The position numbers and the translations under genes are program-made. From the NCBI GenBank assembly GCA_013288345.1, contig JABDCA010000019.1, forward strand, positions 1 through 55,337: 55,337 bases of DNA, read 5' to 3'. This DNA is from Bacteroidota bacterium (GTDB taxonomy: Bacteria; Bacteroidota; Bacteroidia; JABEUT01). The number at the start of each line of letters is the position of its first letter. Positions within the stretch are counted from its first letter, which is position 1. Shown one piece after another: positions 40,611 through 49,121 of this stretch. The notes beneath the pieces were generated by a model. The model was given only the letters and a program-made list of their open reading frames with translations, searched no databases and was not told where the DNA came from.

Positions 40611-42770
40611 TTATTGATTTGGCAACCATATTTGAAATCGACTATAAGTATAGGGGCAAAATAATTCTCCGCATTTTTTATAGTTAGCCGGGAAATCTGA
40701 AAATTGTGCGGGTAAAGATGGTCTTTCGCCTTTATCATTTAACACAATCCCGACAATGGCTGATTTCAGAACAGCAGGAGGTACTTGAGCAAGCATTAAT
40801 TCTGACTGTTTGGGCAAAATCAAGTAAGGAGAGAAAATAGGGACAACATCAATTATTAAAGCAATCCCTGGCTCGCGATAAAAGCATAAATAGGGCTCAG
40901 TACTTGATTTAATATAATTGCGTTTAATCAATGTTAATTCATCTATAAAATCATGTGTTTTTTGATCTGTTTTAATCATGCCTATACTCCCAATTTCAGT
41001 TGGAATATCTTGTTCCCAAATAGATCCATTTAAATGATATGGAGCAAAACTACATACCACAATCTGATATGTTATGATAAAAACAAAAAGTACGCAAGTA
41101 ACTATTGACAGATTCTTGTTTTCATTTTGTGATTTATTCGAAATCCACAATATAGCAATAAGACATCCCCAAAAAGCAAGTGAACCAACTATCTGGGTAT
41201 TTATTCCATTCCCGGTTCCTATAGCAGTAAAGTATGGCAAAACACCAAGCCCCATAGTTAATATGGTTGTTTTACTATTCTTTGTCCATTTATTTAATGA
41301 AATAAAAAGTGAAATAGCAAATACGCAGGCCAGTAATGCTGTTAAGAAAACCCATCGTATTCCTTGAATACCAAGAATGGTAAAGGCTTGGGGTAAATAA
41401 TAGCAGGATACAAGCACAATCCCAAAAAGAGTAAGTTTTCTATGTAAATGAGCATCAAATGCCTTTAAGTATTTTATTGAAAGAGCAAAAAGAAGAACAA
41501 AAAATATACCGGACCAAAATATTTGTGAAGAAAATTCCCAAAAGTACCTGATTAAACGGGTTAAAGTAGGCTCTGTTTGAACCGATTTAAAAACAGCCAT
41601 ACCAAATTGAAAATCATGAATTACATTACTCGTTATAGTATGGTATAGTATAAAACTCAACAATGTTATCAGTATTCCTATAAAAACAAAACAAACTCCG
41701 GAAATTTTGCTACGTATATTATTACTCAAAAATATCAGGAATATAAAGATCAGTCCCATAATTGCAAGCCCTGCCGAAAACTTATTTAATACTGCAATAC
41801 CAAGTATACAACCAGAGAAAAAGCACAATAATTTTGTTTTATAATCAGGCCCTCGGCCTAAAGTAAGAAGAACTAAACCAATTGATGAATAGGCCGTGGC
41901 TGCATCAAGTAAATTGTAGCATGGAGAAAAATTGGTAGTTGTGCCATATAAAAGCGCCCCTGATAAAGAACAGGCATATACAATTATTTTTTCTTTCTTT
42001 TGAAGGCTTCCGATAACTGAAATTATTTTACAGGCATGAATAGCACCCTTTGTAAAAAGCATTGAGGTACAAAGTAAGATTGCCAGCCCACTTAACCGGA
42101 ATAAATATAAACTTCCGGTTACCTGCCATATAATTGATGTGAACCAATGTTGGGCACTGTTAAAAAGTTTTACAGCCGATGGATGAATGGCTAATAAAAC
42201 GTAATACGATTCATCTGATATATCAAATCCTCGGCTAAGCGCCCAAATAAAATAACTAAGCTGCCCTAAAAAAAGACCTATGATGCATATAAACATAAAT
42301 GTATTTAAATACTTACCCATTACATTTTGCCATACTGAGATGGTTAATCTATTATCTCTTTCTGCCTTCAATGCCCATAACTTTGTAGTCAAGAAATTAA
42401 ACACCAATATAAAAGGGATTAAGCCAAGCTGGACATAATATGGATCAAAGGCGGTGTGGTTAGAAATAAACCGCAAAGAAAATAGATTAAGCCCAAAACA
42501 AAGTAATTGTGCCAGGAAATATTTAACAAAATGTCTTTTAAAGCTAAGCCTATCTTCAGGTTTAAAAACCCAGCTAAAATTAATAACATAAGTCAACAAT
42601 AGCCCTAATACCCAGGTAATAGTTAAGGCTATTGAATACTTTAACAATAAAATTTTGAGAAACACGTAAAATACTATTAGTCCGAAAAAGAAATTTAAAC
42701 CGCCAACTAATAAATATTTCAGGAATTGGCTATTTTTAGTATCCCTAATAAAATTATCCATTTTTGCCAT
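40611..42770 (-). CDS. GtrA-like flippase domain fused to a GT-C-type membrane transferase
   Basis: The 719-residue protein has two parts. Residues about 15-136 are a four-helix GtrA-like domain (FLKYLLVGGLNFFFGLIVFYVF; FSWVFKPEDRLSFKRHFVKYFLAQ). The rest has about ten further helices. After the first of these helices, ALSRGFDISDESYYVLLA carries the D-E acidic pair expected in a periplasmic GT-C loop, and a C-terminal soluble domain of about 150 residues follows. In Gtr systems a GtrA flippase, a GtrB polyprenyl-phosphate transferase and a strain-specific GT-C enzyme are separate proteins. Here two are joined and GtrB is encoded just upstream. I infer periplasmic glycosylation of the exported glycan. 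Confidence 0.8.
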   Translation of the reverse strand: MAKMDNFIRDTKNSQFLKYLLVGGLNFFFGLIVFYVFLKILLLKYSIALTITWVLGLLLTYVINFSWVFKPEDRLSFKRHFVKYFLAQLLCFGLNLFSLRFISNHTAFDPYYVQLGLIPFILVFNFLTTKLWALKAERDNRLTISVWQNVMGKYLNTFMFICIIGLFLGQLSYFIWALSRGFDISDESYYVLLAIHPSAVKLFNSAQHWFTSIIWQVTGSLYLFRLSGLAILLCTSMLFTKGAIHACKIISVIGSLQKKEKIIVYACSLSGALLYGTTTNFSPCYNLLDAATAYSSIGLVLLTLGRGPDYKTKLLCFFSGCILGIAVLNKFSAGLAIMGLIFIFLIFLSNNIRSKISGVCFVFIGILITLLSFILYHTITSNVIHDFQFGMAVFKSVQTEPTLTRLIRYFWEFSSQIFWSGIFFVLLFALSIKYLKAFDAHLHRKLTLFGIVLVSCYYLPQAFTILGIQGIRWVFLTALLACVFAISLFISLNKWTKNSKTTILTMGLGVLPYFTAIGTGNGINTQIVGSLAFWGCLIAILWISNKSQNENKNLSIVTCVLFVFIITYQIVVCSFAPYHLNGSIWEQDIPTEIGSIGMIKTDQKTHDFIDELTLIKRNYIKSSTEPYLCFYREPGIALIIDVVPIFSPYLILPKQSELMLAQVPPAVLKSAIVGIVLNDKGERPSLPAQFSDFPANYKKCGELFCPYTYSRFQIWLPNQ

Positions 42771-42811
42771 ATAAAAACACTCAAAGAAACTTTCAGCCTT
42801 TAAAACAATTA

Positions 42812-43729
42812 CTATAATTCCTTTTCAACTACATAAACTGGCCTTTGTTTTACCTCATCATATATTCGCCATATATATTCGCCTAATATACCTAACATAA
42901 GCATTAATAATCCTCCAATTATTAAAAGAAGAATCATAATTGGAGCCCACCCATTAAATGGGGTATGATGATAAAAATAGGCATTCAAAATACTTAATGC
43001 GTATAAAAAACCAGCCACAGAGAATAAAAAACCTAAGGTTGTCATTAATCTTAGCGGAAAATAGCTAACGCTTATAAAAGCAACCATAAAATTCCCAAAG
43101 CGTTTTATTAAATTGTACTGCGATTTGCCAATGGGCCTTTCTCCTTTATCATATGGAATAAATTTTATTGTAAAGCCAGCCCATAGTATATCATATTGAT
43201 AGTAACGGTTTCGTTCTTTGAGGTTATTAATTACATCCATTGCCTTTCTGCCCAATAAAGTAAAATCAAATCCACCCGGCGGTGCATTGGGCAATAGTAT
43301 TTTATAAAACAGATATGATGTAAGCTTATTTAATCCGGAAGTTCTATGTTTTTTTCTATAAGATATAACAATTTCATTCCCGGCTTCCCATTCTTTTATC
43401 ATCTCTACACATTGTGCAGGTGGGTCCTGCAAATCTGCCGCCATATTTATCACAGCATCTCCTTTCGCATACTTCCATCCGGCAAGAATGGCCGCCATTT
43501 GCCCAAAGTTTCTTGAAAATGAAATTATTTTTATTCTTTGGTCTCCAGTCTTTTCTTTTAGCTCCTTTAGCTCTTTTAGCGAATTATCTCTGGATCCGTC
43601 ATTTACAAAAATAAATTCAAAATCATAATTAGGGAAATTACTTCCGGTTTGCAGTACAATATCATTATACAAAAGTGTTAAACTCCCTTCATTTTGATAT
43701 ACCGCGAAACAAATTGATATTAAAGCCAT
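42812..43729 (-). CDS. GtrB-like polyprenyl-phosphate glycosyltransferase
   Basis: The 305-residue protein has a GT2/DPM1-like domain (ISICFAVYQNEGSL; FVNDGSRDNSL; MAADLQDPP at about 97-105, the hallmark DLQDPP). Two C-terminal membrane helices follow (about 232-253 and 264-288) and the motif GILGEYIWRIYDEVKQRP, all typical of GtrB/ArnC. It transfers a sugar from UDP- or GDP-sugar to undecaprenyl phosphate. It lies 41 bp before the fused GtrA/GT-C gene, with which it should form one pathway. Confidence 0.92.
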   Translation of the reverse strand: MALISICFAVYQNEGSLTLLYNDIVLQTGSNFPNYDFEFIFVNDGSRDNSLKELKELKEKTGDQRIKIISFSRNFGQMAAILAGWKYAKGDAVINMAADLQDPPAQCVEMIKEWEAGNEIVISYRKKHRTSGLNKLTSYLFYKILLPNAPPGGFDFTLLGRKAMDVINNLKERNRYYQYDILWAGFTIKFIPYDKGERPIGKSQYNLIKRFGNFMVAFISVSYFPLRLMTTLGFLFSVAGFLYALSILNAYFYHHTPFNGWAPIMILLLIIGGLLMLMLGILGEYIWRIYDEVKQRPVYVVEKEL

Positions 43730-43745
43730 ATTGTTATAGCAGAGT

Positions 43746-44522
43746 TTATCTTTTTTCTAAGATTCCTGTAATACTTAATCCAAAGGGGAGTCTGATGTAT
43801 TTTTCATAGAAACTCTCAAAAGGAATTAAGTATTTATCATACAGACTTCCTTGATTTTTAACCAAATCAAGGCCTTTATCTGATTTAAGCTCTATTTTTT
43901 TTATTTTAAAGAAAATGAACGATCCGATCATTCCAATTGCATCCTGGTACCAAAGTTTTTTCGTTTTATATAAAGTTGAATCAACCATTGCCCGGAAATT
44001 AACTTTATTATAACGCCTGTAATGCCCAAGCATTTTATCATGTACAGAGAAAAGAGATTGCATTGCAGGAACTTCAATTAATACCTTACCCCTTGGTTTT
44101 AATAACGAATGTAAGTGCGTTAGTGCTTCCTTGTCCTTTTCCACATGTTCCAAAACGTGTATTAAAATTATTGTATCAAACAAGCCATAGCTATCAGAAG
44201 TAAGGTCAAATAAATTATCGCTTGTAAGAGTAACATAAGCAGGAAGTTTGTATTTGCCTTTATATACTTCCATAAGTGTAGCTGAAGGTTCTATAGAAAC
44301 AATTTTCTCAATACCAGGTACATTTTTAACCAATTGATTTGTAAAACTTCTATCGCCACTGCCAACCTCCAAAATATTCTTGCCAATATGCTTACCAATC
44401 AAATTAAACTGGTATTTTCTATAATTAGATAGTTCAAAACCATCCAATTCAGCAAGCCAATCCATGCCATGAACAATGGCATCTTCATTTAATTTAGTTG
44501 TATTTTCAGTTCCACTCTCCAT
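43746..44522 (-). CDS. Class I SAM-dependent methyltransferase
   Basis: From the ATG at 44520-44522 the protein has 258 residues and starts 19 nt after the previous stop. A longer frame would overlap that gene by about 98 nt and add no domain. Motif I is ILEVGSGDRSFTNQL, followed by VSIEPSATLM, then FDTIILIHVLEHVEKDKEAL and LKPRGKVLIEVPA. It probably methylates a sugar. C-terminal segment YRRYNKVNFRAMV is common in glycan-cluster methyltransferases. Confidence 0.87.
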   Translation of the reverse strand: MESGTENTTKLNEDAIVHGMDWLAELDGFELSNYRKYQFNLIGKHIGKNILEVGSGDRSFTNQLVKNVPGIEKIVSIEPSATLMEVYKGKYKLPAYVTLTSDNLFDLTSDSYGLFDTIILIHVLEHVEKDKEALTHLHSLLKPRGKVLIEVPAMQSLFSVHDKMLGHYRRYNKVNFRAMVDSTLYKTKKLWYQDAIGMIGSFIFFKIKKIELKSDKGLDLVKNQGSLYDKYLIPFESFYEKYIRLPFGLSITGILEKR

Positions 44523-44541
44523 TACCTGTTTTATGCAACTA

Positions 44542-45282
44542 TTACTTACCTTTTTCGCACATAAAAAAAATACTTGAACATAAATCCGGATATTGTTGGC
44601 CCAAAGCATAACACCCCTCCAAATATTCAGGTGAAACAATATCGGTTTTCAAAATTTTATCCCATTGAAAATTAGCGAGTGCTTTAAAAAAGATTCCGGA
44701 ACGGTGAATAACATTCAGTCCGGCCGCTTTTGCATCTCTTTCCAATGTATCTAATGTATATGTAATTCTGTGCCCATGCTCAGCTTCGGCAGGAGTTATG
44801 GCTGAATTATGGCTTATTATCCCCATTTTAACAGCTATTTGCCTGGAAGGAGCATTTGCATTGGGGCATACCAAAAAAAACCTGCCAGTATCAGATAACC
44901 ACTCAGCATTTATCCTCTTTAAAACTGCAACAGGGTTATCAATGTGTTCCAAAACATGGGTAAGAATTATATTATCGTACTTTGCGGGTAGCTTAACTGT
45001 TTCAAAAAGACCATTTATAAATTTAACCTTATTCCCTAATTCTTTTTTAGCAATTTCAATTGCCTCATCCGATGCTTCAACACAGGTTATATCATCAAAA
45101 AAAGGTAGAAATTTTTTTGTAAAGGCACCGGTGTAACTGCCTAATTCAAGTAAACTCCCGCTTTTAAAAAAGGGTTTGAATGACTTAAGCATAAATGGGT
45201 GCATTATATCAAAATCGAAGTTATATCCATACTTACGATCTGACGTATCTTTAAGTTCTTTATTATAGTCTCTATTATTCAT
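44542..45282 (-). CDS. Class I SAM-dependent methyltransferase
   Basis: The 246-residue protein has motif I LLELGSYTGAFTKKF (43-57), VEASDEAIEIAKKEL, and YDNIILTHVLEHIDNPVAVL (about 105-124), then TGRFFLVCPNANAPSRQ. It sits in tandem with the preceding methyltransferase but differs in motif I and in the C-terminal acceptor part, so it is probably specific for another site. It follows the acyltransferase by 9 bp. Confidence 0.87.
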   Translation of the reverse strand: MNNRDYNKELKDTSDRKYGYNFDFDIMHPFMLKSFKPFFKSGSLLELGSYTGAFTKKFLPFFDDITCVEASDEAIEIAKKELGNKVKFINGLFETVKLPAKYDNIILTHVLEHIDNPVAVLKRINAEWLSDTGRFFLVCPNANAPSRQIAVKMGIISHNSAITPAEAEHGHRITYTLDTLERDAKAAGLNVIHRSGIFFKALANFQWDKILKTDIVSPEYLEGCYALGQQYPDLCSSIFFMCEKGK

Positions 45283-45291
45283 TGTTAAAAA

Positions 45292-46446
45292 TCAATATTT
45301 TATCTTCTCTTTTAATCTATTTAAGGGTCTTTCGATAAGGTACCATGATACAGAAGCAATAAAGATAGTAACAATAAACAGAAAACATGTCTGATACATC
45401 ATATTTCCATAATTAGGAGGAGAATATTTAAGTATCACCCTCCAGATATAGCTGCCTAAAATAGGGGCAGAATATTTAGTATAAATTGTCCAAATATAAT
45501 GCTCAAAGAATGGATATATAAACAAATGATACACATACATACCGTAACTTATTTTACCTATATAAATCACAAATTTATTTTCAAGAAAATGCCTCATAAA
45601 ACCTGTATAGGAGTTTATCGCTGCTTTACCCACTATCCAAAAACAACATACTGAAAACAAAAAGCGCTCCAAAACTGTTCTGCATTCTCCATATCCCTCT
45701 ATATATAATCTCGAATAAATAATATCAATTGTAAATATAATTACAGCTATCAAAAAGAAATAGTTTTTATTAAGAATTCTTGTCAATGTTTCTAACTCAT
45801 ACATTAGCAAATATGCCAGCAACGAGCCAATACCAAAAGAATCAAAACAGCACGGCGTGAAAACATAGAGCGAGTTTTTGGGAGCAGAAATAATATACAA
45901 CAATAATCGGCTTAAGACGCCAGTAGAAATAACAATGTAAAAGAACAGTTTTATTTTTGGTTTAGGTATTAAAAATATAAGTAAGGGGAAAAACACATAA
46001 AACTGCTCCTCTACACTTAAACTCCATAAATGAACAAAATAACGCATCTGTCCACTTTCCCAAACTCCAGGCATTGCAAATTTTATATTTTGAGTATATG
46101 TTAATAGCCAAAACATGTTTTCTCTGACACCTTTAATATTTAGTAAAATAATCAAAAAAATGGTAAGGAAGTAAATCGGAAAAATCCGTAAAGTTCTCCT
46201 TATATAAAACTTTTTAATGCTTTTGAAAGTACTTACGTTTTCTTCATCTTTGCTTAGAAGTAATATACGGGTAATTAAAAACCCACTTAAAACAAAGAAT
46301 AAGTTCACACCCATAGAACCTAAAGGGATTACTACAACAGCCCAGTATTTTACCCAATGAGATATTAATACAGCTACTACAGCAATACACCGTAATCCAT
46401 CTAATTGGTTAAAGTGGGTTTTTCTTTGATTTAAATCTTGTAGCAC
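45292..46446 (-). CDS. Acyltransferase-3 family (OafA-like) O-acyltransferase
   Basis: The 384-residue protein has about ten membrane helices. The N-terminal HFNQLDGLRCIAVVAVLISHW carries the catalytic-type H (HW) and the R-A-x-A-x-x-x-V-x-x-x-H pattern; SMGVNLFFVLSGFLITR is the second motif. It uses acyl-CoA to O-acetylate or succinylate sugars at the inner membrane. No SGNH domain is fused. GTG is the only practical start, since no in-frame ATG occurs before GSMGVNLF. Confidence 0.92.
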   Translation of the reverse strand: MLQDLNQRKTHFNQLDGLRCIAVVAVLISHWVKYWAVVVIPLGSMGVNLFFVLSGFLITRILLLSKDEENVSTFKSIKKFYIRRTLRIFPIYFLTIFLIILLNIKGVRENMFWLLTYTQNIKFAMPGVWESGQMRYFVHLWSLSVEEQFYVFFPLLIFLIPKPKIKLFFYIVISTGVLSRLLLYIISAPKNSLYVFTPCCFDSFGIGSLLAYLLMYELETLTRILNKNYFFLIAVIIFTIDIIYSRLYIEGYGECRTVLERFLFSVCCFWIVGKAAINSYTGFMRHFLENKFVIYIGKISYGMYVYHLFIYPFFEHYIWTIYTKYSAPILGSYIWRVILKYSPPNYGNMMYQTCFLFIVTIFIASVSWYLIERPLNRLKEKIKY

Positions 46447-46490
46447 CTATTGTTATTGAGTATAATATTTTTGTTTATAATACTATTTTA

Positions 46491-47447
46491 TTAGGCTTCT
46501 TCTAAAATCGCAATTCCAAAACCCCAACGTCCAAATTCATTGCCATTATATAGTAAATATATTTTCCCATCGCAATTAAATAGATGAGGATAACACTGCA
46601 TATCTGAATCCCATGAACCTTCAGAAACATCAATCCCTACTTTGGTGTCATCTCTAACCCATGTAATTAAATCAGTTGAATAAGCATACCCTATCCTATA
46701 ACTATTTTCTTTATTTTTTCTAAACCCAATGGCTTGTCTATAACAAAAAAACATATGGTATTTGCCATTAAAATATAAAACTGTCGGCAATGCCTGGCAT
46801 TCATTTTCATTCAGTTTATCAGATATAATTGGCTTACTATCTCTTTGCCATGTAATTCCATCACCAGATGTTGCGTGTGCTATTTTATAAACTCGTTGTG
46901 GGCAATTTTCAGATACGTCATCAATCCATTTAGTACCAAAAATATACCACATATGATAAACACCATCATAAACAGACACAAAGGCATCTGCCACTAAAAA
47001 GGGTTCATGTAACGATGATGTTAATACAGGCCCTCTTCCAATTTTCTGAAATGTCAACCCATTATTATGACTTACTGCTAAACCTATTGAGGCATCATTT
47101 GATACAGAAACCCTCCTATTCCATCCTGTAGTATAGGCCAGTATTTTTTCTTTATCTTTTATAACATTTATAGGAAAAATACCATGCTCATCAAAACAAC
47201 CTAAATCGCCTAATTCAATAACTTCTTTCGAAGATACATTCAGTATTTTTTTTAAATCTTTATCAAAATCAACAAAGGCCACATGACTCAAGTATTTACC
47301 CGTTTCATCTTTTGACCGGGTTGAAAAATATATTCTCACAAAATCATTAAGTACCAATGCCTGTGGAGATTGAGCAAACTCATAACAGTCATTAGGTAAG
47401 CTATGTTCCTTAGGATTAAATATTTTACCGAGTTTTTTCCACTTCAT
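46491..47447 (-). CDS. Cytoplasmic five-bladed beta-propeller, glycoside hydrolase-like, copy 2
   Basis: The 318-residue protein has no signal peptide. It is built of repeated blade motifs (FVRIYFSTRS, WNRRVSV-IGLAVS-NNGLTFQK, VYHMWYIFGTKWI, ITWQRDSKPII, YHMFFCYRQAIGF, IYLLYNGNEFGRWGFGIA), a five-bladed propeller as in GH43/GH32/GH130. Acidic residues that could act in catalysis (D88/E89 in CFDEHGIFP, NENECQ, SDMQCYP) are kept. About half of its residues match the gene at 47459-48421, so the two are tandem duplicates. Proteins of this class occur in glycan clusters, and their reaction is not established. Being cytoplasmic, it should act on an intermediate. Confidence 0.75.
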   Translation of the reverse strand: MKWKKLGKIFNPKEHSLPNDCYEFAQSPQALVLNDFVRIYFSTRSKDETGKYLSHVAFVDFDKDLKKILNVSSKEVIELGDLGCFDEHGIFPINVIKDKEKILAYTTGWNRRVSVSNDASIGLAVSHNNGLTFQKIGRGPVLTSSLHEPFLVADAFVSVYDGVYHMWYIFGTKWIDDVSENCPQRVYKIAHATSGDGITWQRDSKPIISDKLNENECQALPTVLYFNGKYHMFFCYRQAIGFRKNKENSYRIGYAYSTDLITWVRDDTKVGIDVSEGSWDSDMQCYPHLFNCDGKIYLLYNGNEFGRWGFGIAILEEA

Positions 47448-47458
47448 ACTATAAATTT

Positions 47459-48421
47459 CTAAATTGTATAATCATTAAGCTTTGCCAATCCAAAACCATA
47501 TTTACCTACTTGATTCCCAAGGTATAACATATAGATGTTCCCATCTAATTCAAATACGTTGGGATAACTTATCATTTCCGAATCCCATCCTTGTTCAGAA
47601 ACATCTATGCCGGCCTTTAAATCATCGCGGGTCCATTTTAATAAATCAGTTGAGTAAGCATAACCTATACGATACCCCTTCTCTTTTCCTCTAAAGCCTA
47701 AGCTATATCTATAACAAAAAAACATATGGTATAAGCCTTTAAATAAAAAAACATCAGGGCTAGCCTGACACTCATTTTCTTCGATTTTATCCTGAATAAT
47801 ATCAGTACAATTTCTTTGCCAAGTGAAACCATCTTCAGAAGTTGCCAAACGAATTTTATTAACTATTTCAGGCTTCCCGTCATTTGGCAACCATTTTTTA
47901 CCTGCAATATACCATAGATACCATTTATTATTAAAAACCCGAATCTTAGGCCCTCCCAAAATAAATGGTTCATCGGGGGTGTATGACAAAATTGGCCCTT
48001 TACCAAGCTTGGTAAAGGTTTCACCGTTATTATCACTTACGCCGGCTCCTATAGCAACATTAAATGGAACTGATTCACATCTTGTCCATCCTGCATAATA
48101 AACAAGTACTTTCTCATCCTTTCTTATAACAGAAACAGGGTAAGTTCCAAACTCATCAAAAGTACCTATCTCGCCTAATTCTATAATTGGATTTTTCGAA
48201 ACCTTTATTATTTCAAAAAGATTATTCCTATTTAAATCAACGAAAGCAGAATAGCTTAAATATTGCTTATTTTCATCTGGAAGTGGCCTGCACGAAAAAT
48301 AAACTCGTATAAAGTCATCAAAAATCAAAACTGAAGGTGCCTGGGCAAATTCCTTCAACCAACTTCTCCCCTCAATTTCCTGAGGCTTAAATATTATTCC
48401 TAGCTTGTCCCATTTAAACAT
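47459..48421 (-). CDS. Cytoplasmic five-bladed beta-propeller, glycoside hydrolase-like, copy 1
   Basis: From the ATG at 48419-48421 the protein has 320 residues and starts MFKWDKLGIIFKP, in line with MKWKKLGKIFNP in its neighbour. Propeller blades include FIRVYFSCRP, WYLWYIAGKKWL, YHMFFCYRYSLGF and IYMLYLGNQVGKYGFGLA. Matching positions keep TFDEFGTYP, ENECQASP and DSEMISYP. No signal peptide is seen. It follows the metallophosphoesterase by 31 bp. The duplication suggests two related sugars or substrates in the same glycan. A GTG-started form would add four residues. Confidence 0.75.
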   Translation of the reverse strand: MFKWDKLGIIFKPQEIEGRSWLKEFAQAPSVLIFDDFIRVYFSCRPLPDENKQYLSYSAFVDLNRNNLFEIIKVSKNPIIELGEIGTFDEFGTYPVSVIRKDEKVLVYYAGWTRCESVPFNVAIGAGVSDNNGETFTKLGKGPILSYTPDEPFILGGPKIRVFNNKWYLWYIAGKKWLPNDGKPEIVNKIRLATSEDGFTWQRNCTDIIQDKIEENECQASPDVFLFKGLYHMFFCYRYSLGFRGKEKGYRIGYAYSTDLLKWTRDDLKAGIDVSEQGWDSEMISYPNVFELDGNIYMLYLGNQVGKYGFGLAKLNDYTI

Positions 48422-48452
48422 ATCACTATACACTTTTAGCTTGTCGCAGTTC

Positions 48453-49121
48453 TTAAAGCTTACAAAGCTTTTCGGCTCCGGTTTTTAAGCAGCCATAATA
48501 ATAATCATTAAACCCTGCCCTATCCATTAATTCGAATACACGTTTCACATCATACACTACTCTATGCAAAGTAAATACTCCATCATATATAGCAAACGCA
48601 GCTCTTGGGTCATTATCCCTTGGTTGTCCAACAGAGCCGGGATTACAATATATTTTATGTTTATATTCTTTTAACATTTGAATATGTGTATGACCGGAAA
48701 CAAAAACATTGCCTGTCACTTTTTCAAAATACTCTTCAGTTGGCTGTATATATTCATCAATAGGATCAGACCAACCACCATGAACCATGTTTACATTATT
48801 AATTTTCAATTGTAGTTGAAAACTTCTCACCCAGTTTAAGTTTGATTCTGTGATTATCGTTCGTTGATAATAAATACAATCATTTACACTTTTTGACCTA
48901 ATACATGATCCTCCACCAGCCATATACCAATCATGGTTTCCCATAATACAAGGTATTTTACGTCGTATTAACTCTTCACAACACTCATTAACCTGTGAAT
49001 AATAACCTACCACATCACCTAAGCAATATATTTCTGTAACTCCAAGCCTATCTAATTCATTTAATACAGCCTTTAAAGCCTCATAATTACCATGAATATC
49101 AGATATTATTCCTATCCTCAT
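48453..49121 (-). CDS. Metallophosphoesterase (YfcE-like)
   Basis: The 222-residue protein has all family motifs: D-x-H in IISDIHGN (D8, H10), GDVVGY (D36), GNHDWY (61-66), and GHTHIQ near the C-terminus, with GSVGQPRD. It hydrolyses phosphomonoesters or phosphodiesters with two metal ions and no added cofactor; the substrate is unknown. Its start overlaps the ATP-grasp gene by 23 nt. Such an enzyme inside a polysaccharide operon is unusual and may remove phosphate from an NDP-sugar intermediate or glycan precursor. Confidence 0.9.
   Translation of the reverse strand: MRIGIISDIHGNYEALKAVLNELDRLGVTEIYCLGDVVGYYSQVNECCEELIRRKIPCIMGNHDWYMAGGGSCIRSKSVNDCIYYQRTIITESNLNWVRSFQLQLKINNVNMVHGGWSDPIDEYIQPTEEYFEKVTGNVFVSGHTHIQMLKEYKHKIYCNPGSVGQPRDNDPRAAFAIYDGVFTLHRVVYDVKRVFELMDRAGFNDYYYGCLKTGAEKLCKL

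Noticed and set aside
43746-44639. Long N-terminal form of the methyltransferase
   Set aside because: The extra 39 residues begin at a TTG, overlap the upstream gene by about 98 nt and match no family; the ATG at 44522 fits the spacing of the operon.
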